DNA of 64,000 nt from Molossus alvarezi (lineage: Eukaryota; Chordata; Mammalia; Chiroptera; Molossidae), in contig CM073899.1 of the NCBI GenBank assembly GCA_037176705.1, positions 5,642,001 to 5,706,000 of the forward strand, in the 5' to 3' direction. The position numbers and the translations under genes were made by a program. Below are positions 38,507 through 50,395 of the stretch, one piece after another. Position 1 is the stretch's first letter. Each line of letters opens with the position of its first letter. The notes under the pieces are model-generated. The model searched no databases, had not been told where the DNA came from, and worked only from the letters and a program-made list of their open reading frames with translations.

Positions 38507-38599
38507 GCCCTGGCTGGTTTGGCTCAGAGGTTGAAGCGTCGGCCTACGGACCAGAGAGTCCTAGGTTCGGTTCCTGCCAGGGGCACGTACCAAAAAAAA
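38507..38599 (+). mobile_element. Head-only bat SINE with poly(A)
   Basis: Eighty-five bases matching the tRNA-like head of the GCCCTGGCTGGTTTGGCTCA type end at GGGGCACGTACC and pass straight into an A run; the unique middle, CT-rich stretch and hairpin are absent. Perfect 15-bp TSD AAAAGTGATGTTATC at 38492-38506 and 38600-38614. Confidence 0.96.
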
Positions 38600-38761
38600 A
38601 AAGTGATGTTATCTGCTAACATCTGCTAAAAAACACCTGCTGACCACATGCTGCAATTCAGAATCTGCCAAGGCAATGAGAAGGAGAAACACAAAGCAGC
38701 AAGTTATGAGTAATTCGCAGGTAGTGTGGAAGGACGTGGTCCTGAAAGAATGAGTCCTTCA

Positions 38762-38968
38762 GCCCAGCTGGCATGGCTCAGTGGTTGAGCGTCGACCCTG
38801 CACCAAGAGGTTGCTGTTTCGATTCCTGGTCAGGGCACATGCCCAGGTTGTGGGCCCAATCCCCCTTGGGGGGTATGCAGGAGGCGGCTAATCGATGTTC
38901 TCTCTCATTGATGTTTCTCTCTCTCTCTTCCTCCCACTTCCTCTCTCTCTAAAATCAAGAAAGAAAGA
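38762..38968 (+). mobile_element. Bat SINE, AATCAA-tail type
   Basis: Head GCCCAGCTGGCATGGCTCAG, CT-rich stretch, tail CTAAAATCAAGAAAGAAAGA (polyadenylation motif mutated). Flanks AAAGAATGAG and AAAGAATCAG form a TSD. Only about 150 bp from the head-only SINE. Confidence 0.93.
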
Positions 38969-39564
38969 AAAGAATCAGCCCTGCGATCGTGAGCCCACAA
39001 TGTGGTCCCTCTAGCCAAAGAGAACCACGTGGAGCTCAGAGCTCTGGGCAGAACGTGGCCAGGCAAAAGGCCACGGGGAGGAGGACCAGAAGGTGAAGGC
39101 GGTTATGGGAGACGCCATTTGGACATCTTTTAGCTAAAACGCCGTGAATTGTGAACTAAATCCGTATGGCTACCCCTCCTGGCACTTGGTTCTTGACATT
39201 CTTCCCCTGACATCTTAGTGAAAAACTTTTCTGAGGCCCTGTGGAAATGAGGTCACCTGAGTCCGGGTGGAACAGAGTCTCACTACTCCGCCTGTGGACC
39301 ACAGACCTATAGTGTTTTCGTCTCCTGAGAATCGTCCGGTCTCCCTCCATAGTGACTGAATCTTTGCAACAGGGTCTCAAAGTAATTTATAAATACTCTT
39401 AAATTCTGAAAAGTCCTACCAGGAGATTTTTATTTTGGTGCCTTATCAAGGACTTCCTATTATTTTAATTTTTCTAAACTATTTCAGCCTATATAACATT
39501 AGTCATTGAATATATTACTACCAATTCAGCTATATAGGATAAAAGAAATTCAATTGAATTGTCA

Positions 39565-39780
39565 TTTATTTCCTTGTTCAGAAATAATTAATGGGCATCT
39601 GTACCATGCTGAGAATACAGCTAGTAAGGAAGTCTGTGCTCTCAGTTTCCACGTATCATCAGGACAGACAGCTCGTAGCTGGAGTCACATTTGCCAACAG
39701 CTGGACTGTGTGAGCATCTGCGTTGCAGTGCCTTGCTGGTCCTACTCGGTGATCATCAGACATGTTGAGATATTACTGGC
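39565..39780 (+). repeat. Old mammalian repeat, L2-like
   Basis: GGGCATCTGTACCATGCTGA followed by GAATACAGCTAGTAAGGAAG resembles the dispersed 'catgctgggaatacagc' repeats. The family is uncertain. Confidence 0.4.
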
Positions 39781-39980
39781 ATTCCTACAACGATGACTTA
39801 TTTTTAAAATTTTATTATAATAATATAGTGGTTTTCATCAAGAAAAATATGCTACAAACCTGAAAGTTTCAGACAACTAGTAGAGCTCTCATCACTATTT
39901 CCATCATTTTAAAAATCATCTCCCCATTCAGATAGATACTGCCCAGCCTCTCACTTCTTCGCTGTCTTTTATTTTTTATT

Positions 39981-40209
39981 TACTTATTTATTTTTATCCT
40001 CACTCGAGGACATTTTTGCATTCATCTTCAGACAGAGCAGGGAAAAAAGAGAGAAACATTGATGTGAGAGAGACATATCGACTGGTTGCCACCCACATGA
40101 CCCCAACCAGGGCCGATGAACCGCAACCGAGGTACATGCCCTTAGCGGGAAACGAACCCGGGACTGGTCCGCAGGCCAGTGCTCTAACCGCTAAGACAAA
40201 CCGGCCAGG
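39981..40209 (-). mobile_element. Bat SINE, hairpin-tail type
   Basis: Minus orientation; hairpin ATCCTCACTCGAGGAC near 39997-40012, head at 40209 (CCTGGCCGGTTTGTCTTAGC). Flanks GCTGTCTTTTATTT and ATTGTCTTTTAAAT form an imperfect TSD. Confidence 0.93.
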
Positions 40210-40340
40210 ACTTCATTGTCTTTTAAATAGAACATAAATTGTGACATAAAATGAATAAAAATTAAGAAACGAGACCTCGCCCTTGCTCTAGAGAGATCAA
40301 AGAATTCGGTGAAGATAAAACTCTTTGGCCTCAATTTTTC

Positions 40341-40550
40341 TTTTTTTTCTCTTTATTGATTTTAGAGAGAGAGGAAAGGAGAGGGAGAGAAATAGAAACA
40401 TTGATGAGAGAGCACATCGATGGGCCACCTCCTGCATGCCCTCCACTGGGGATCGGGCCCACAGCCTGGGCATGTGCCCTGACCGGGAATCGAACTGGCA
40501 ACCTCTTGGTGCAGGTTCGACGCTCAGCCACTGAGCCACACCGACCAGGC
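40341..40550 (-). mobile_element. Bat SINE, AATAAA-type
   Basis: Minus orientation; head GCCTGGTCGGTGTGGCTCAG. Flanks GGCCTCAATTTTTC (40327-40340) and GGCCTCATTTCTTC (40551 onward) form a TSD. Confidence 0.95.
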
Positions 40551-41099
40551 GGCCTCATTTCTTCTTTATCACTTCTCTCTGTGGAGCCCTTCAGTCTTCT
40601 GTTTAAGCAGATTTTCTGCCCCCTGTCTGGTACTTACCGTCCTTGACCCTCGTGCTGGTGCGTGGCACTGGGTCCATGGGCAGAGGTCCGGCTCGTTCCC
40701 CTGACCTGCACTGGTGCCAGTGGGCATGAACGACCACAGAAGTTCAGAACTGAGGGAGCAGCTTAGAGGTAGTCGCGAGGCAGACGAAACAAGGTGGATG
40801 AGGAGCTGCCTGCGCTGATGGACCCTGCGTAGTGCACTCGTGGCAGAGGTGTTCAGACCCAGTCCTCTCTTACTCCACATGCTCTGCTTTCCCATAGTGT
40901 GTCCAAATCAACAGTGAAAACAGAATTGGTGCTGTATTTTAGGGTGATGTACATTTATTTAAAAATAGAGTGTTATAATCTATCTCCGAAGTTAATTTTT
41001 GAGAAGCGTTTCCGATGTTCTCTTCCTGCTACATTAAACTTGCTTTATCTGATCATAAATTTCGCGGTTGCTGACTTACCACTGTGTAGATATTTGAAT

Positions 41100-43819
41100 C
41101 ATAAACAGGATGAATAAAGTTTCCGCACAGCATTAAGGTACTAACCGCTGATGCTGTTGCCCAGCAGCTGGAGTATGCTTAGACCAGAAGGTGGCATAAG
41201 TGTCCCGGCGATGAGCAGTGAGGCCCCACAGACCAGGCCCCTCCCTCAGGCCTGCCTGAAGCCAGCGCCTGTTACATAATTCTCGTTTTCCTGATACAAT
41301 AAAGCATTCCTTTCCCTGTGAAAAGTCCTTCTTTCAGATTACATAACAACTGCAGAGAAACATAGCATAAGTACAAGAAAACAAAAAGTGAACACCACTG
41401 AAATCTAACAATCTAAAGCACGCATCCCCGACGTGTTGAACACCTGGAGGCCAGGTGCGTGCTCAGGGCCAGGTCTGCCGGCCAGCAGCAGACCTCATGC
41501 CTGGAAAGGCAGGATTCACATCTGCAAGACTCAAATGGACCCTGAAAGTCCAGATCTCACACACAGTACGGCTACCTGCACAATGGCCAAGGTCCACGCT
41601 TGGAGGCTGACACTCCATGTGTGCGGTCCCATGGAAGTGACAGGTTGCACGGTTGCCGGGCCAGGTTCCTGCCTGCAGACAGAGATTTCATACCTGGGTG
41701 CAGGTGCCAGGTGCCAGGCCCCGGAGACCAGCCTAATGTTAGGGTGACAGCACGTTGGGGGTTAGTTTAAGGGTTTGACACTGAGCAAAGAAAAGGATAA
41801 GACCGTGAGAGGCAGTGACACACCACAGGTCTGTGGTGCAGTTCTGGGACGGGTTGATGAGGGGCTGGCACCCAGGGGCGAGGAAGCTGAGGTGGAGGCC
41901 TGTGTGCCAGGCGATGTCCCTCGGTGGTGTGGGGTGAGCCTCAGCATTCGGAGCTATGACCACAGGCTCCGTCTGCCCAGTGGCCAGTGGACACCGAGTG
42001 CAGCCCCAGATCTGCAAAGCTAGTTGGTTCTAAAAGGCTGGAGTTCTGCTTCGGGGAGGAGTTCTGCTTCGGGGAGGGAGCTAGTTTCAAATGGCTGGAT
42101 ATCTCAACATTTCGTTGAGAGGCTACTAGGCATTTGAACCAACGTTCTCAGCCTGCAGTGAGGAAATAAACAGCTCAGGGGTCGATACACAGAGGGTGCT
42201 GTCAGTTTATCACAGAACAGCATCTGTCACGGAAACGCAGGTTCTGTGTCTGGGTGGCCAGTTGCTGTCCTTGCACAAGGCACGTTCCGTGACTGTGCAC
42301 AGCTTTCCACACTGTGAGGGCTCGTGTCCACACTGAGGGCCACATTCAGTGCATGAGGCCGGCTTCATACCTGAGGGTAAGGGCAGGGAGGGCCTCATTC
42401 CATGCCTGCAGGGCCAGATTGCAGGCCCCCAAAGCAAGCTTCCTTTGCAGGCCCAAGGACCAGGGCCGAAGCCCAGACAGCCTGGCTCTTGGCGGGAAGC
42501 CCAGCCACACCGTGCTCTGGTGGGAAACGGGCTTACTGTCAGCGAGCATTCCAGAAACAACTGTGCCGAAAAGAGACTGTGTGACACAAGTGACCTGAGA
42601 ATAAGCAGAAAATGCCAAGCTTGCCAGGGTCCCATGCAGTTGGCCGGAAAACAGTGCTTCCGCTGGACACGCATGTTTAAAGGGATAACGGGAGACACGG
42701 ATCGAGTGTGTTAGTTACACACTTAGTAGTCATGCCTGTTCACCTCACTAGTCACACCAACAGCGACTGGGCACTAACTGCATGTGTACCCACATGGTCA
42801 GATGTACACCTGAACTGGACTTCCATGGGACATGTCCCATTACCTGACAGGTAAGGAAACTGGAGCAGACAGCGTTAGGGTTTTGTTTGGGCCGGTGATG
42901 CGGGCTCGTGACAGAACTCACCACTGAGAGGAGAGAAAAGGGAGGAATTGATTAACTTTCCCCATAGCCAGGGAAGGGCCCATGACACACTGGCAGAGCA
43001 GGGACAGTGAGTTGCTCTTTTACTGGGGGTTCTGGGAGAAAAGGGCAGATGTGCCAGGGGTTTCTCACCATCTCTTCAGCAGGCAAGGAGGGAGGAATAT
43101 GGACCGGGGGCTGCAGGGGCTGGTCACCAGTGAGTCACAGTCACAGGTCCAGGGTCCAGTGTTCCGATAATCAGGTTGTTAATCCTTCCATGATGTCAGG
43201 TGGTCCCCCTTGTCCTCAGATCAGGAGAATGGACAGCATTCCCGAGGTATACTCCCAGGTGCACACCTCCCAGCAGTCAGAGTGGGCTTTTCCTCCATCC
43301 AAACAAAGCAACCACGACTGACATTGTAAAGGATGATTAACATTTCTCAGACTACAGAGAATGCCCCGCTATGATTAGTTTCTTACTCGTCTAATATTTT
43401 CTGTGAATTCTAATATTCTCCCCTGCCCCGTTCAGCAGGGTGGAAAGGCAGTCTGAAATTGCAGACACCAGCCATCTCCGTGTTTGATTACCAGGTGCTT
43501 CATATAAAAAGAAAATCCTGTTTTCTGTCCTCATGGAGAGTTTCACTGATTTCCCATCTCCCAGCTAACTGGGGACGAGAGTCAGAATATGAACTGTGCT
43601 ATGTGGAACGTACTTTAATGATGTCGGGACATGACTGCGGTCTGGAATGAGCCCAGACAGGTAGCAGCCGGCTGAGTCCGTGGTGCTGTCTGGCCTCCGC
43701 TGTGTCTGGGAAGACGCACAGCCTGTGTCTGCCGCTGCAAAGGAACCTCACACAGTGCAGGAGAGGAACGGGAAGCCCACTCCCTAACTGTTCCTCATGG
43801 CAATTAAAGTCCCCTTCAG
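41100..43819. other. Intergenic; degenerate CTG-CAG-rich repeats, no gene
   Basis: No gene is recognised. Between 41440-41745 and 42300-42500 a loose motif of the form GGCCAGGTTyCATGCCTGCA recurs several times on the plus strand with much divergence, suggesting a decayed tandem or a retrotransposon 5' region. An 18-20-bp unit (GTTCTGCTTCGGGGAGG) occurs twice at 42045-42079. Confidence 0.4.
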
Positions 43820-44040
43820 GCCTGGCCAATGTGGCTCAGTGGCTGAGTGTTGGCCCTGCACCAAGAAGAGGTCGCCAGTTCGATTTCCAGTCTGGGCACT
43901 GCCCAGGTGCTGGGCCTGATCCCCAGTGGAGGCCATGCAGGAGGTGGGCAATCGATGTTCTCTCTCATCAATGTTTCTATCTCTCTCTCCCTCTCCCTTC
44001 CTCTCTCTCTAAAATAAATGGAGGAAAAAATATATTTTTT
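43820..44040 (+). mobile_element. Bat SINE, AATAAA-tail type (tail decayed)
   Basis: Head GCCTGGCCAATGTGGCTCAG, CT-rich stretch, tail CTAAAATAAATGGAGG. Flanks TTAAAGTCCCCTTC and TTTAAGTCCATTTG form a weak TSD. Confidence 0.93.
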
Positions 44041-45325
44041 AAGTCCATTTGGCTTCAGAGTATGAATTAATGAATTGCACATAGTACGATATTCTTAATT
44101 AGTCCTTATAGAGCAATTTTTATCCCTGAAGCATTCTGGGAAATTAACTTATAATCTCACATGCCCTTTAGAAAGAGATAACTGTCCTCTGAGTGGGCCC
44201 AGAACGCTTGGCGCGTGCGGCGCAGTGTGTGCAGGCCCGGGCCCTTCATCTGCACACAGGTTGGGCCGCGGGGACGCGGCGCCTCGGTTCACTGTGCACA
44301 TGCTCACTCCGTGTCTACAGGAAATCTGTCCCGGGGGCTGATGTCCTCCCGCGGTAACCATGGCTGGCTGAACGCAGTGAGATTGTGGGGGTGGGATATT
44401 TTCTTTAGAAAAGACAAGTTCCTGTTGGCCCAAATACAGAGTTGCTCTCTTGAGGGCAGTCTGCCCACGCACAGAGGCTTTTTCTGTCTGTGTACATTTC
44501 AACCTGCGTGTTAACGTGTGGCCTGGCTGCAGAACGTGGAGCGCCTTGAACCCGGGGTGCACCCCGAGTTAGCATTCCTCCGCTCATCGGAGCTGGCACA
44601 CTGCCCACGCCGCCTCTGTCCACTTCCAGCGTTCCAGGCCCAGCGCCTGTCTCAACCGCAGTGGGTGGAGCTGCTGGCCCAGAATCTGAGGTTCCGCTTG
44701 CCGTCATCTGTTAGTCTAGCCCTGACTGTTAGTCTCGTAACACTTCCGGAAAGCGAGGCCCCTGTTGTCTGCCGCGAGCTTCCCTGGGAACAGCATCTGA
44801 AAAGAGCACTTGTGCAGATGATTGATAGAGAGAAGCTCTTGGGAGAAACCAGTCACAGGAGAACAGGGGTTGGAACCATGGTTTATGGAGAAGTCTTGTC
44901 TCGGCCTGATCTCCTGACCACAGAGGTGACATTCTCACTCCAGAGGTCAGGGGGCTCGGCGAGTGTGTGCCTACGTCAGTCTGTCACACAAGCTACCCTC
45001 ACAGAGGGACCAGGTCCATAGCAGACATCTCTAGGTGAGCTGGTCCTCCTCAGCCTTGCAGAGACAGTTTGTCAGCAGGTACCTACAGTAGCTGGGGGAC
45101 AGTACGCGGGTCTGGTACAGGGAGTCTGCGCAGAGGGCCACCCACCTGCACCATCAGCTCTGCCTGCTCCTTGCACTGAGCGTCCTGGAGTAGCCACTTC
45201 TGGCTTCTGCTTGCCCACCCTGTCTGGGTAAACCTACAAGAGGCTTGGTGAGAAACCACATCCCTGATACTGCTGTTGGTCCAGAAGGAGCAACTGGAGC
45301 TCATGAGCACCCTCCTCTGGCACTA

Positions 45326-45533
45326 TTTTTCTTTTCTTTTTTTTTTTTCTTTAGAGAAAGGGAGAGGGAGAGAGAGATGGAAACATCGATGAGAGAGAAC
45401 ACTGATGGGCCACCTCCTGCATGCCCCCCACTGGGGATTTGGCCCACAACCTGGGCATGTGTCCTGACTGGGAATCGAACTGGTGACCTCTGGGTGCAGG
45501 GTCGACGCTCAACCACTGAACACACTGGCTGGG
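45326..45533 (-). mobile_element. Bat SINE, minus orientation
   Basis: Head on the minus strand near 45533; T-rich tail at 45326-45350. TSD CTCTGGCACTAT at 45314-45325 and 45534-45545. Confidence 0.95.
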
Positions 45534-46554
45534 CTCTGGCACTATCTTCCATCTCTCTCGCCCTCAGCTCATACTTCTGATGGTCTGGATGGCTTGCCTG
45601 GTGGTTGACCTCGACCTTAATTCCTGAGGCTTCCGAGCTCTGATTATATCCCCTTTGAGGTCATAGCTGTTGTATTTGCCCGTTTCAATGAAAATTGGGC
45701 GTGGGCGTATTGTAGGGATGCTCATGGACAATGTGCCACCTCCCTTGCCACACCAGCCCCCCACCTTCTCATGACGATGTCTGCTGGTCCATTGGGACAG
45801 TGACCCCACTTGAAGAGGTGGCAGCTGGAACTCCCTGTTTGGGGACTGGGAATGCTCCCTTTCTGGGGCCCAGGGTCCTTGTTCCCACAGAGCTGGTCAC
45901 AGCAGCGGGACAGTGGGCCTGGGCCATGTCTCCTGCACCGTAGTTCCCAGCCCCGCGTGTGCTGAGGACACAGTGTGTGTAATGGGTGTGGACTTGGGCC
46001 TCTCTAGCCTCCTGGAGAAGTGGGTCCCAGGCACAGGTCGCTGTATGTGTCAGCTGTGCCCACGGCCTCGGCTCCTCGGCTGTAAAGTGAGCCTCTTGTC
46101 CCAAGGCAGGGTCACCCAGGGTTCCATCGGGAGAGATCTGGCTCTCTGGTTAGGGTGCTAGTTGGGGAATGAAAAGCGAACTCGATGCCCCCTCAGTACG
46201 AATTGCTGCCATTCTGAGGGTGGAGGGGTCCATGCTGTCAGCTTGCTACCAACTGCCTGACTGTCCCTTCAGGGATGACACCGTCTCCGTGCTCTGGCTG
46301 TCAGATACTCGGCAGTCGTGTTCAGCGGGGCCAGCCAGGTGACAGGGTGGCTGGCTTTCTGGCCGGTGCATAGCCGCCCTGTTTGCGAGGACTGCTGATG
46401 AGCCATTACGCGTGCTCAGCAGCGACAGGCCCGAGCCCGTGGCAGGTGGTCGGTCCACCTCGGTGTGGTGTAGCTTCCGCTCTGGGCGTTGTGCGGAAAA
46501 CAAAGATATTCACAGCATCCACGAGCTCCAGCTGTGTACAGTGAAGCCTCCAGC

Positions 46555-46695
46555 AAGCTGGGACCTTGGGGTGGTCTAACTTCCGAGACTCACTTTCCTT
46601 GGGAACAAACTGGGGATAATAGTAATACTTACCCATAGTGTGTGACTGTTCGATGAGCTATGAGATGTACGTTGGCTTTGAAGAGGGCCCGGGCA
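46555..46695 (+). repeat. MIR
   Basis: GACCTTGGGGTGGTCTAACT, then CTCACTTTCCTTGGGAACAA and GGGGATAATAGTAATACTTA give the sense-orientation MIR core. Confidence 0.8.
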
Positions 46696-47370
46696 GTGAC
46701 CTCTTGGACAATATAAACTACTGTTCTCATCAGTCCCAGGAGTTTGGATGTGTGCTGGGTGTGCCCGCCTCTGAGTGGCACCTCCTCCTGGATGCCCCAC
46801 CTGCTTTACTCCCCTCACGTTGGAAAGTGTTCTTGCACCCAGCTCTCCTGCACGCTGGTCCCCTCTGGTACTGTGGCGCCACCATACTGGCCGCCACTCC
46901 CAGCAGGCAGGTCTCCTTCCAACCCCAGGAAGTGGACCTGCCCCGGGGGAGGCTGTGGCCTGTGCTGCGCTCTCTGCGCCCTGGAAGTAATAGCATCCGG
47001 AAGCCAGGACCAGCCCCAGATTGTAAGAATCTTCAAAACCACTCTCATTACATTTATTGAACTTCAGTGAGTTAGGACGCACACTTTACATCACTGTCTC
47101 ATTTGGCAACAGAGTATCGTTTTCCAGTAGGGTTTGTTCCTGCCACACCAAGTGATGAATTTGTACTTGGGTCTACAAATCCAATTATTCATGCTTTGTG
47201 GAAGCAAATTAAATTTTTTTCTTAGGATTATTGGCATATTTAATATAACATTTTTGAGATGTTGATGACGAATTTTAAGTAATAAATTGCAAAATGAGTT
47301 TATTGAGCTGAGCAGGTTAACAGGAAGAGGCAGCACTTGACTGGCTAGAAGGATGAGCTCAGGTCTCGCA

Positions 47371-47403
47371 GGGGGAGGGTGGGGTGGGGGTGGGTGGGGC
47401 GGG
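47371..47403 (+). repeat. G-run cluster, G-quadruplex candidate
   Basis: Seven runs of three to five G separated by single A, T or C bases in 33 bp. It meets the usual G-quadruplex pattern with loops of one base. Confidence 0.9.
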
Positions 47404-48001
47404 CACTGGATGTGCTGGAGGAGGGCAGGCAGGGTTAGTGTGACCACCTACTGCCCTCTGTGAAATGGCCGTGGAGATAGTATGGAGACATCTATACAAG
47501 TCCGTGAATGGTGGGCTTCAGAGTCAAATCATCATTAACTGAATTCATCCATGTTAATATTGCCATGGGCAATGTTATGGGTTATTTATATACATGCCAC
47601 ACCTTTGCAGGGTGGAGTCACAGGAACTTTCCAGAGCATGCAAACCCAGAAAAGAAGTTCTGTTCTTATTTATAATGAGTGCCATGTCATCATTATCGAA
47701 ACATCTCTCTTAATGTGAACAGTTTACAAACTATAAATAACTTTACAACATTTCTCATTATAAAATAATACACAATCATCATGCTTTTTAGAAATACAAG
47801 AACATATTAAGAAAACAATCTAAAAAGTCATTTGAAATATTACCATGCAGATAAAATAGCCAGTAATATTTTGTATTTTGGTAATCTTTCTTCCCAATAT
47901 CTCTGGGTTTATACACACACACACACAGTCACAGTCTCCTTATGTAATTACCTAAATTATATTATAAATTAACCACTGTTTGTAACCTGATTTAATACAG
48001 T

Positions 48002-48258
48002 TTTTTTTTTTTTTTTTATCCTCACCCGAGGACATTTTCCCATTTTTTTGTTCAGGTAGAGTGGGAGGGAGAGAGAGGAACAGAGAGAGAGAGAGAAACA
48101 TCGATGTGAAAGGAACACATCGAGTGGCTGCCACCCGCACGACCGACCAGGGCCGGGGACAAACTGCAACCGAGGTACATGCCCTTAGCGGGAACCGAAC
48201 CCGGGTCTCTCAGGACGGCAGGTCGACGCTCTAACCACTGAGCAAAACTGGCCAGGGC
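48002..48258 (-). mobile_element. Young bat SINE, hairpin-tail type
   Basis: Full-length, minus orientation; hairpin ATCCTCACCCGAGGAC near 48018-48033, head ends at 48258 (GCCCTGGCCAGTTTTGCTCA). TSD ATACAGTTTT on both sides. Confidence 0.96.
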
Positions 48259-49409
48259 ATACAGTTTTAAATATATTAAAATGTGTTGAACCAATCCTCT
48301 ACTCATAAACTTTGGGGTTCTATAAAAATTGGGGATTCACACACCATATCTCAACAAATATACAGCTTATATCTATCTTGATCCAATTTATATTCTTCCC
48401 CAAATTTTCCTGGTCCACCTGCCTGCCTGGCCCTCAGCTGCTGTCTCAGTGGAGATCAATGGAGAACAGGGACCGCCTCTGCACTGGCCCCTCGTGAGTC
48501 CTGGGGCTCCTAGGCCCTCCAAGGGGACAGTCCAGTGGGGGAGGCTCTGCAGCTGAGCTTGATTCACAGGGACCGAGCTTCTCAGTTCCCTGCTGCCACG
48601 GGGCCAGGTGCTGCATGGGGAGGGCTGCATCTGGCCTCCCTGGCTGCCTGATGAACCCAGTAGCACACCTGGAAATGTAGGTGCAGGGGGACAGACTGCC
48701 AGGGAGCACCAGGAGAGGACAGATGAATCCCCGCTGTGCCCAGGGGTGTTCCCAGGTGCAGTGCATCTGCACAGCCAGGCCAGAGGAGTCATTCTTGTGA
48801 AACTGGGTACCTCACTTGCCATTTTTCTCCTTCCTTTCCTGCCTGGCCTCCCTGTCCCATCATTTCGCTGCCCTCGGTGGTGCCCCGGTGAGGTTTGGCC
48901 ATGTAAGCTTAGCTGAGATTCTGTTTACAGGCAAACTGGGCAGACGTCTTCTCTGTGATGTTGTCTGCTCATCCCCTTCGAGAGACGTGCCAGAGTAAAC
49001 ACGGGGCCCAGGGCACGAGCATTTCGACCTTAATACACGTTGCCTAGCGACCTTCCACAGAGGTTTACTAGCTTAACCTCCTCCCATCAACCAAATGCTA
49101 ATTTCTTTTTGAGGCAGAAAATGATAGACTGTGATATGAGTTATTTTTGCTCACCTTTAATCTTTTTTGTATTTTGTTAAAAATAACAAAATTCACACTT
49201 TCTCAGTGGAAGTTTCAGTAACCTCATGCAGTTTTGCTTGGGGAACACGGGAACCTTTCGTTGGTTTACCAGTTGTCCTCATGCATTGCTCCTATGTCAG
49301 AAATTAATCTATACCTAATCTAATCTAAATATTCCTTTTTTATATGAGGTGTGGATTTGCTGAATCTTGAACGTTAAGAATGCAGAGTGAACATGGCCAT
49401 TTATTATGG

Positions 49410-49560
49410 AACAAATTTTTATTCAACATTTGCTAAGCCACTGCAATGCTGTAGGTGCTTAATGTACACGGGCCTCTGCCTGCCTGAGTTTGCAGTCTCT
49501 GACCTGACAGCAGGCGCTTCGCACAGTTTGAGTGTTTTGACAGGAAAAGTATGGAGTCAG
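49410..49560 (+). repeat. Old mammalian repeat, L2-like
   Basis: TTTTATTCAACATTTGCTAA followed by GCAATGCTGTAGGTGCTTAA resembles the 'atttattgagcacctac..' class. The family is uncertain. Confidence 0.4.
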
Positions 49561-49620
49561 CAAGGTGAACTCTAAAGAAACCTAGGAATGAATAGGAGTT
49601 GGGGAGACGAAGCAAGGAGG

Positions 49621-49790
49621 CACACATGTGCATGTGTGTACACATGTACACCGTGTACATGTGAGCATGTATGTACACCTTTATGAGTGTGTATACACGT
49701 GAGCATGTGTGTGCATGCATAAAAAGTGTGTACACATGTGTGTGTACATCTGTAGGAGTGTGTGCGTGCATGTATGAGAGATCAAACTAG
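49621..49790. repeat. TGTA/CATG-rich alternating purine-pyrimidine tract
   Basis: About 170 bases of degenerate TG/TGTA/GCATG units, with short perfect inverted repeats such as ACACATGTGCATGTGT and TGTACACCGTGTACA. Confidence 0.9.
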
Positions 49791-50209
49791 ACCGCAGAGT
49801 CTTAAGAGGCACACAAGGACACAGGTTTATTTTGGCTGAACCCCATGTCGTAGTGGCCACTGACCATTTTGAGCAGGGGAAAGAGTGGGACCCTGTGCGT
49901 TGGGGCCCCCTACTGTGGGCTGCAGTGTGGACAGAGGAAGGGTATGTGACAAGCAGGAGTTCCAGGAAGAGGCTCAGTGTTCTGGGGGTGACATGATCCA
50001 GGGGTGATGTGCTCCAGGGCAAGTGGGGACAGAAATGTAGACATAGGGAGAGCTCTGGATGGCAGATGATCTGTGTCAGAGCTCACTAGACCCGTGAATG
50101 ACTGGGCTTGTGACGCGTGAAGGGGTCAAGGACGACTGCCATTCGTCTTTAAAAAGATTTCAGTTTCCGTTAAAGCACGTCCTGTTCTTTTGCTCAGATT
50201 CACAAAGAG

Positions 50210-50395
50210 CTTGTTATATAAAATAACGATGATTGCTGTTACTGAACCAGGCATGGAATATTTCACTTAACCCTCACGACCCTCCAGGAGGGACGTGCCG
50301 TTATCATTCCCACCGTGAGCTGAGGAAACGGAGGCACGGACAGGTTAAATGATCTGCCTGACCTCACAGGTCAGAGGGGAGGAGCCTGTGTACGC
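50210..50395 (-). repeat. MIR
   Basis: GAGCTGAGGAAACGGAGGCA, then GACAGGTTAAATGATCTGCC and CTCACAGGTCAGAGGGGAGG: reverse-orientation MIR. Confidence 0.85.

Larger units (their letters stand above)
45770..48000. other. Intergenic, no gene recognised
   Basis: GC-rich to 47 kb, then AT-rich. Apart from the MIR and the G-run cluster nothing is identified. Long ORFs (up to 168 codons at 46576-47082 minus) run through MIR sequence and are not credible. Confidence 0.5.

Noticed and set aside
38507..38591. A genuine tRNA gene
   Set aside because: The head carries promoter-box-like sequence but ends in poly(A) between a TSD, so it is a retroposed SINE fragment.
45040..45800. Possible processed pseudogene on the minus strand flanking the SINE at 45326
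   Set aside because: Some short runs look protein-like (for example KYELRAREMEDSAR), but I could not match them to any family and frames change within a few dozen codons.
49387..49575. Short ORF upstream of the TG tract as a small protein
   Set aside because: It lies in an L2-like repeat remnant and shows no signal peptide or family match.
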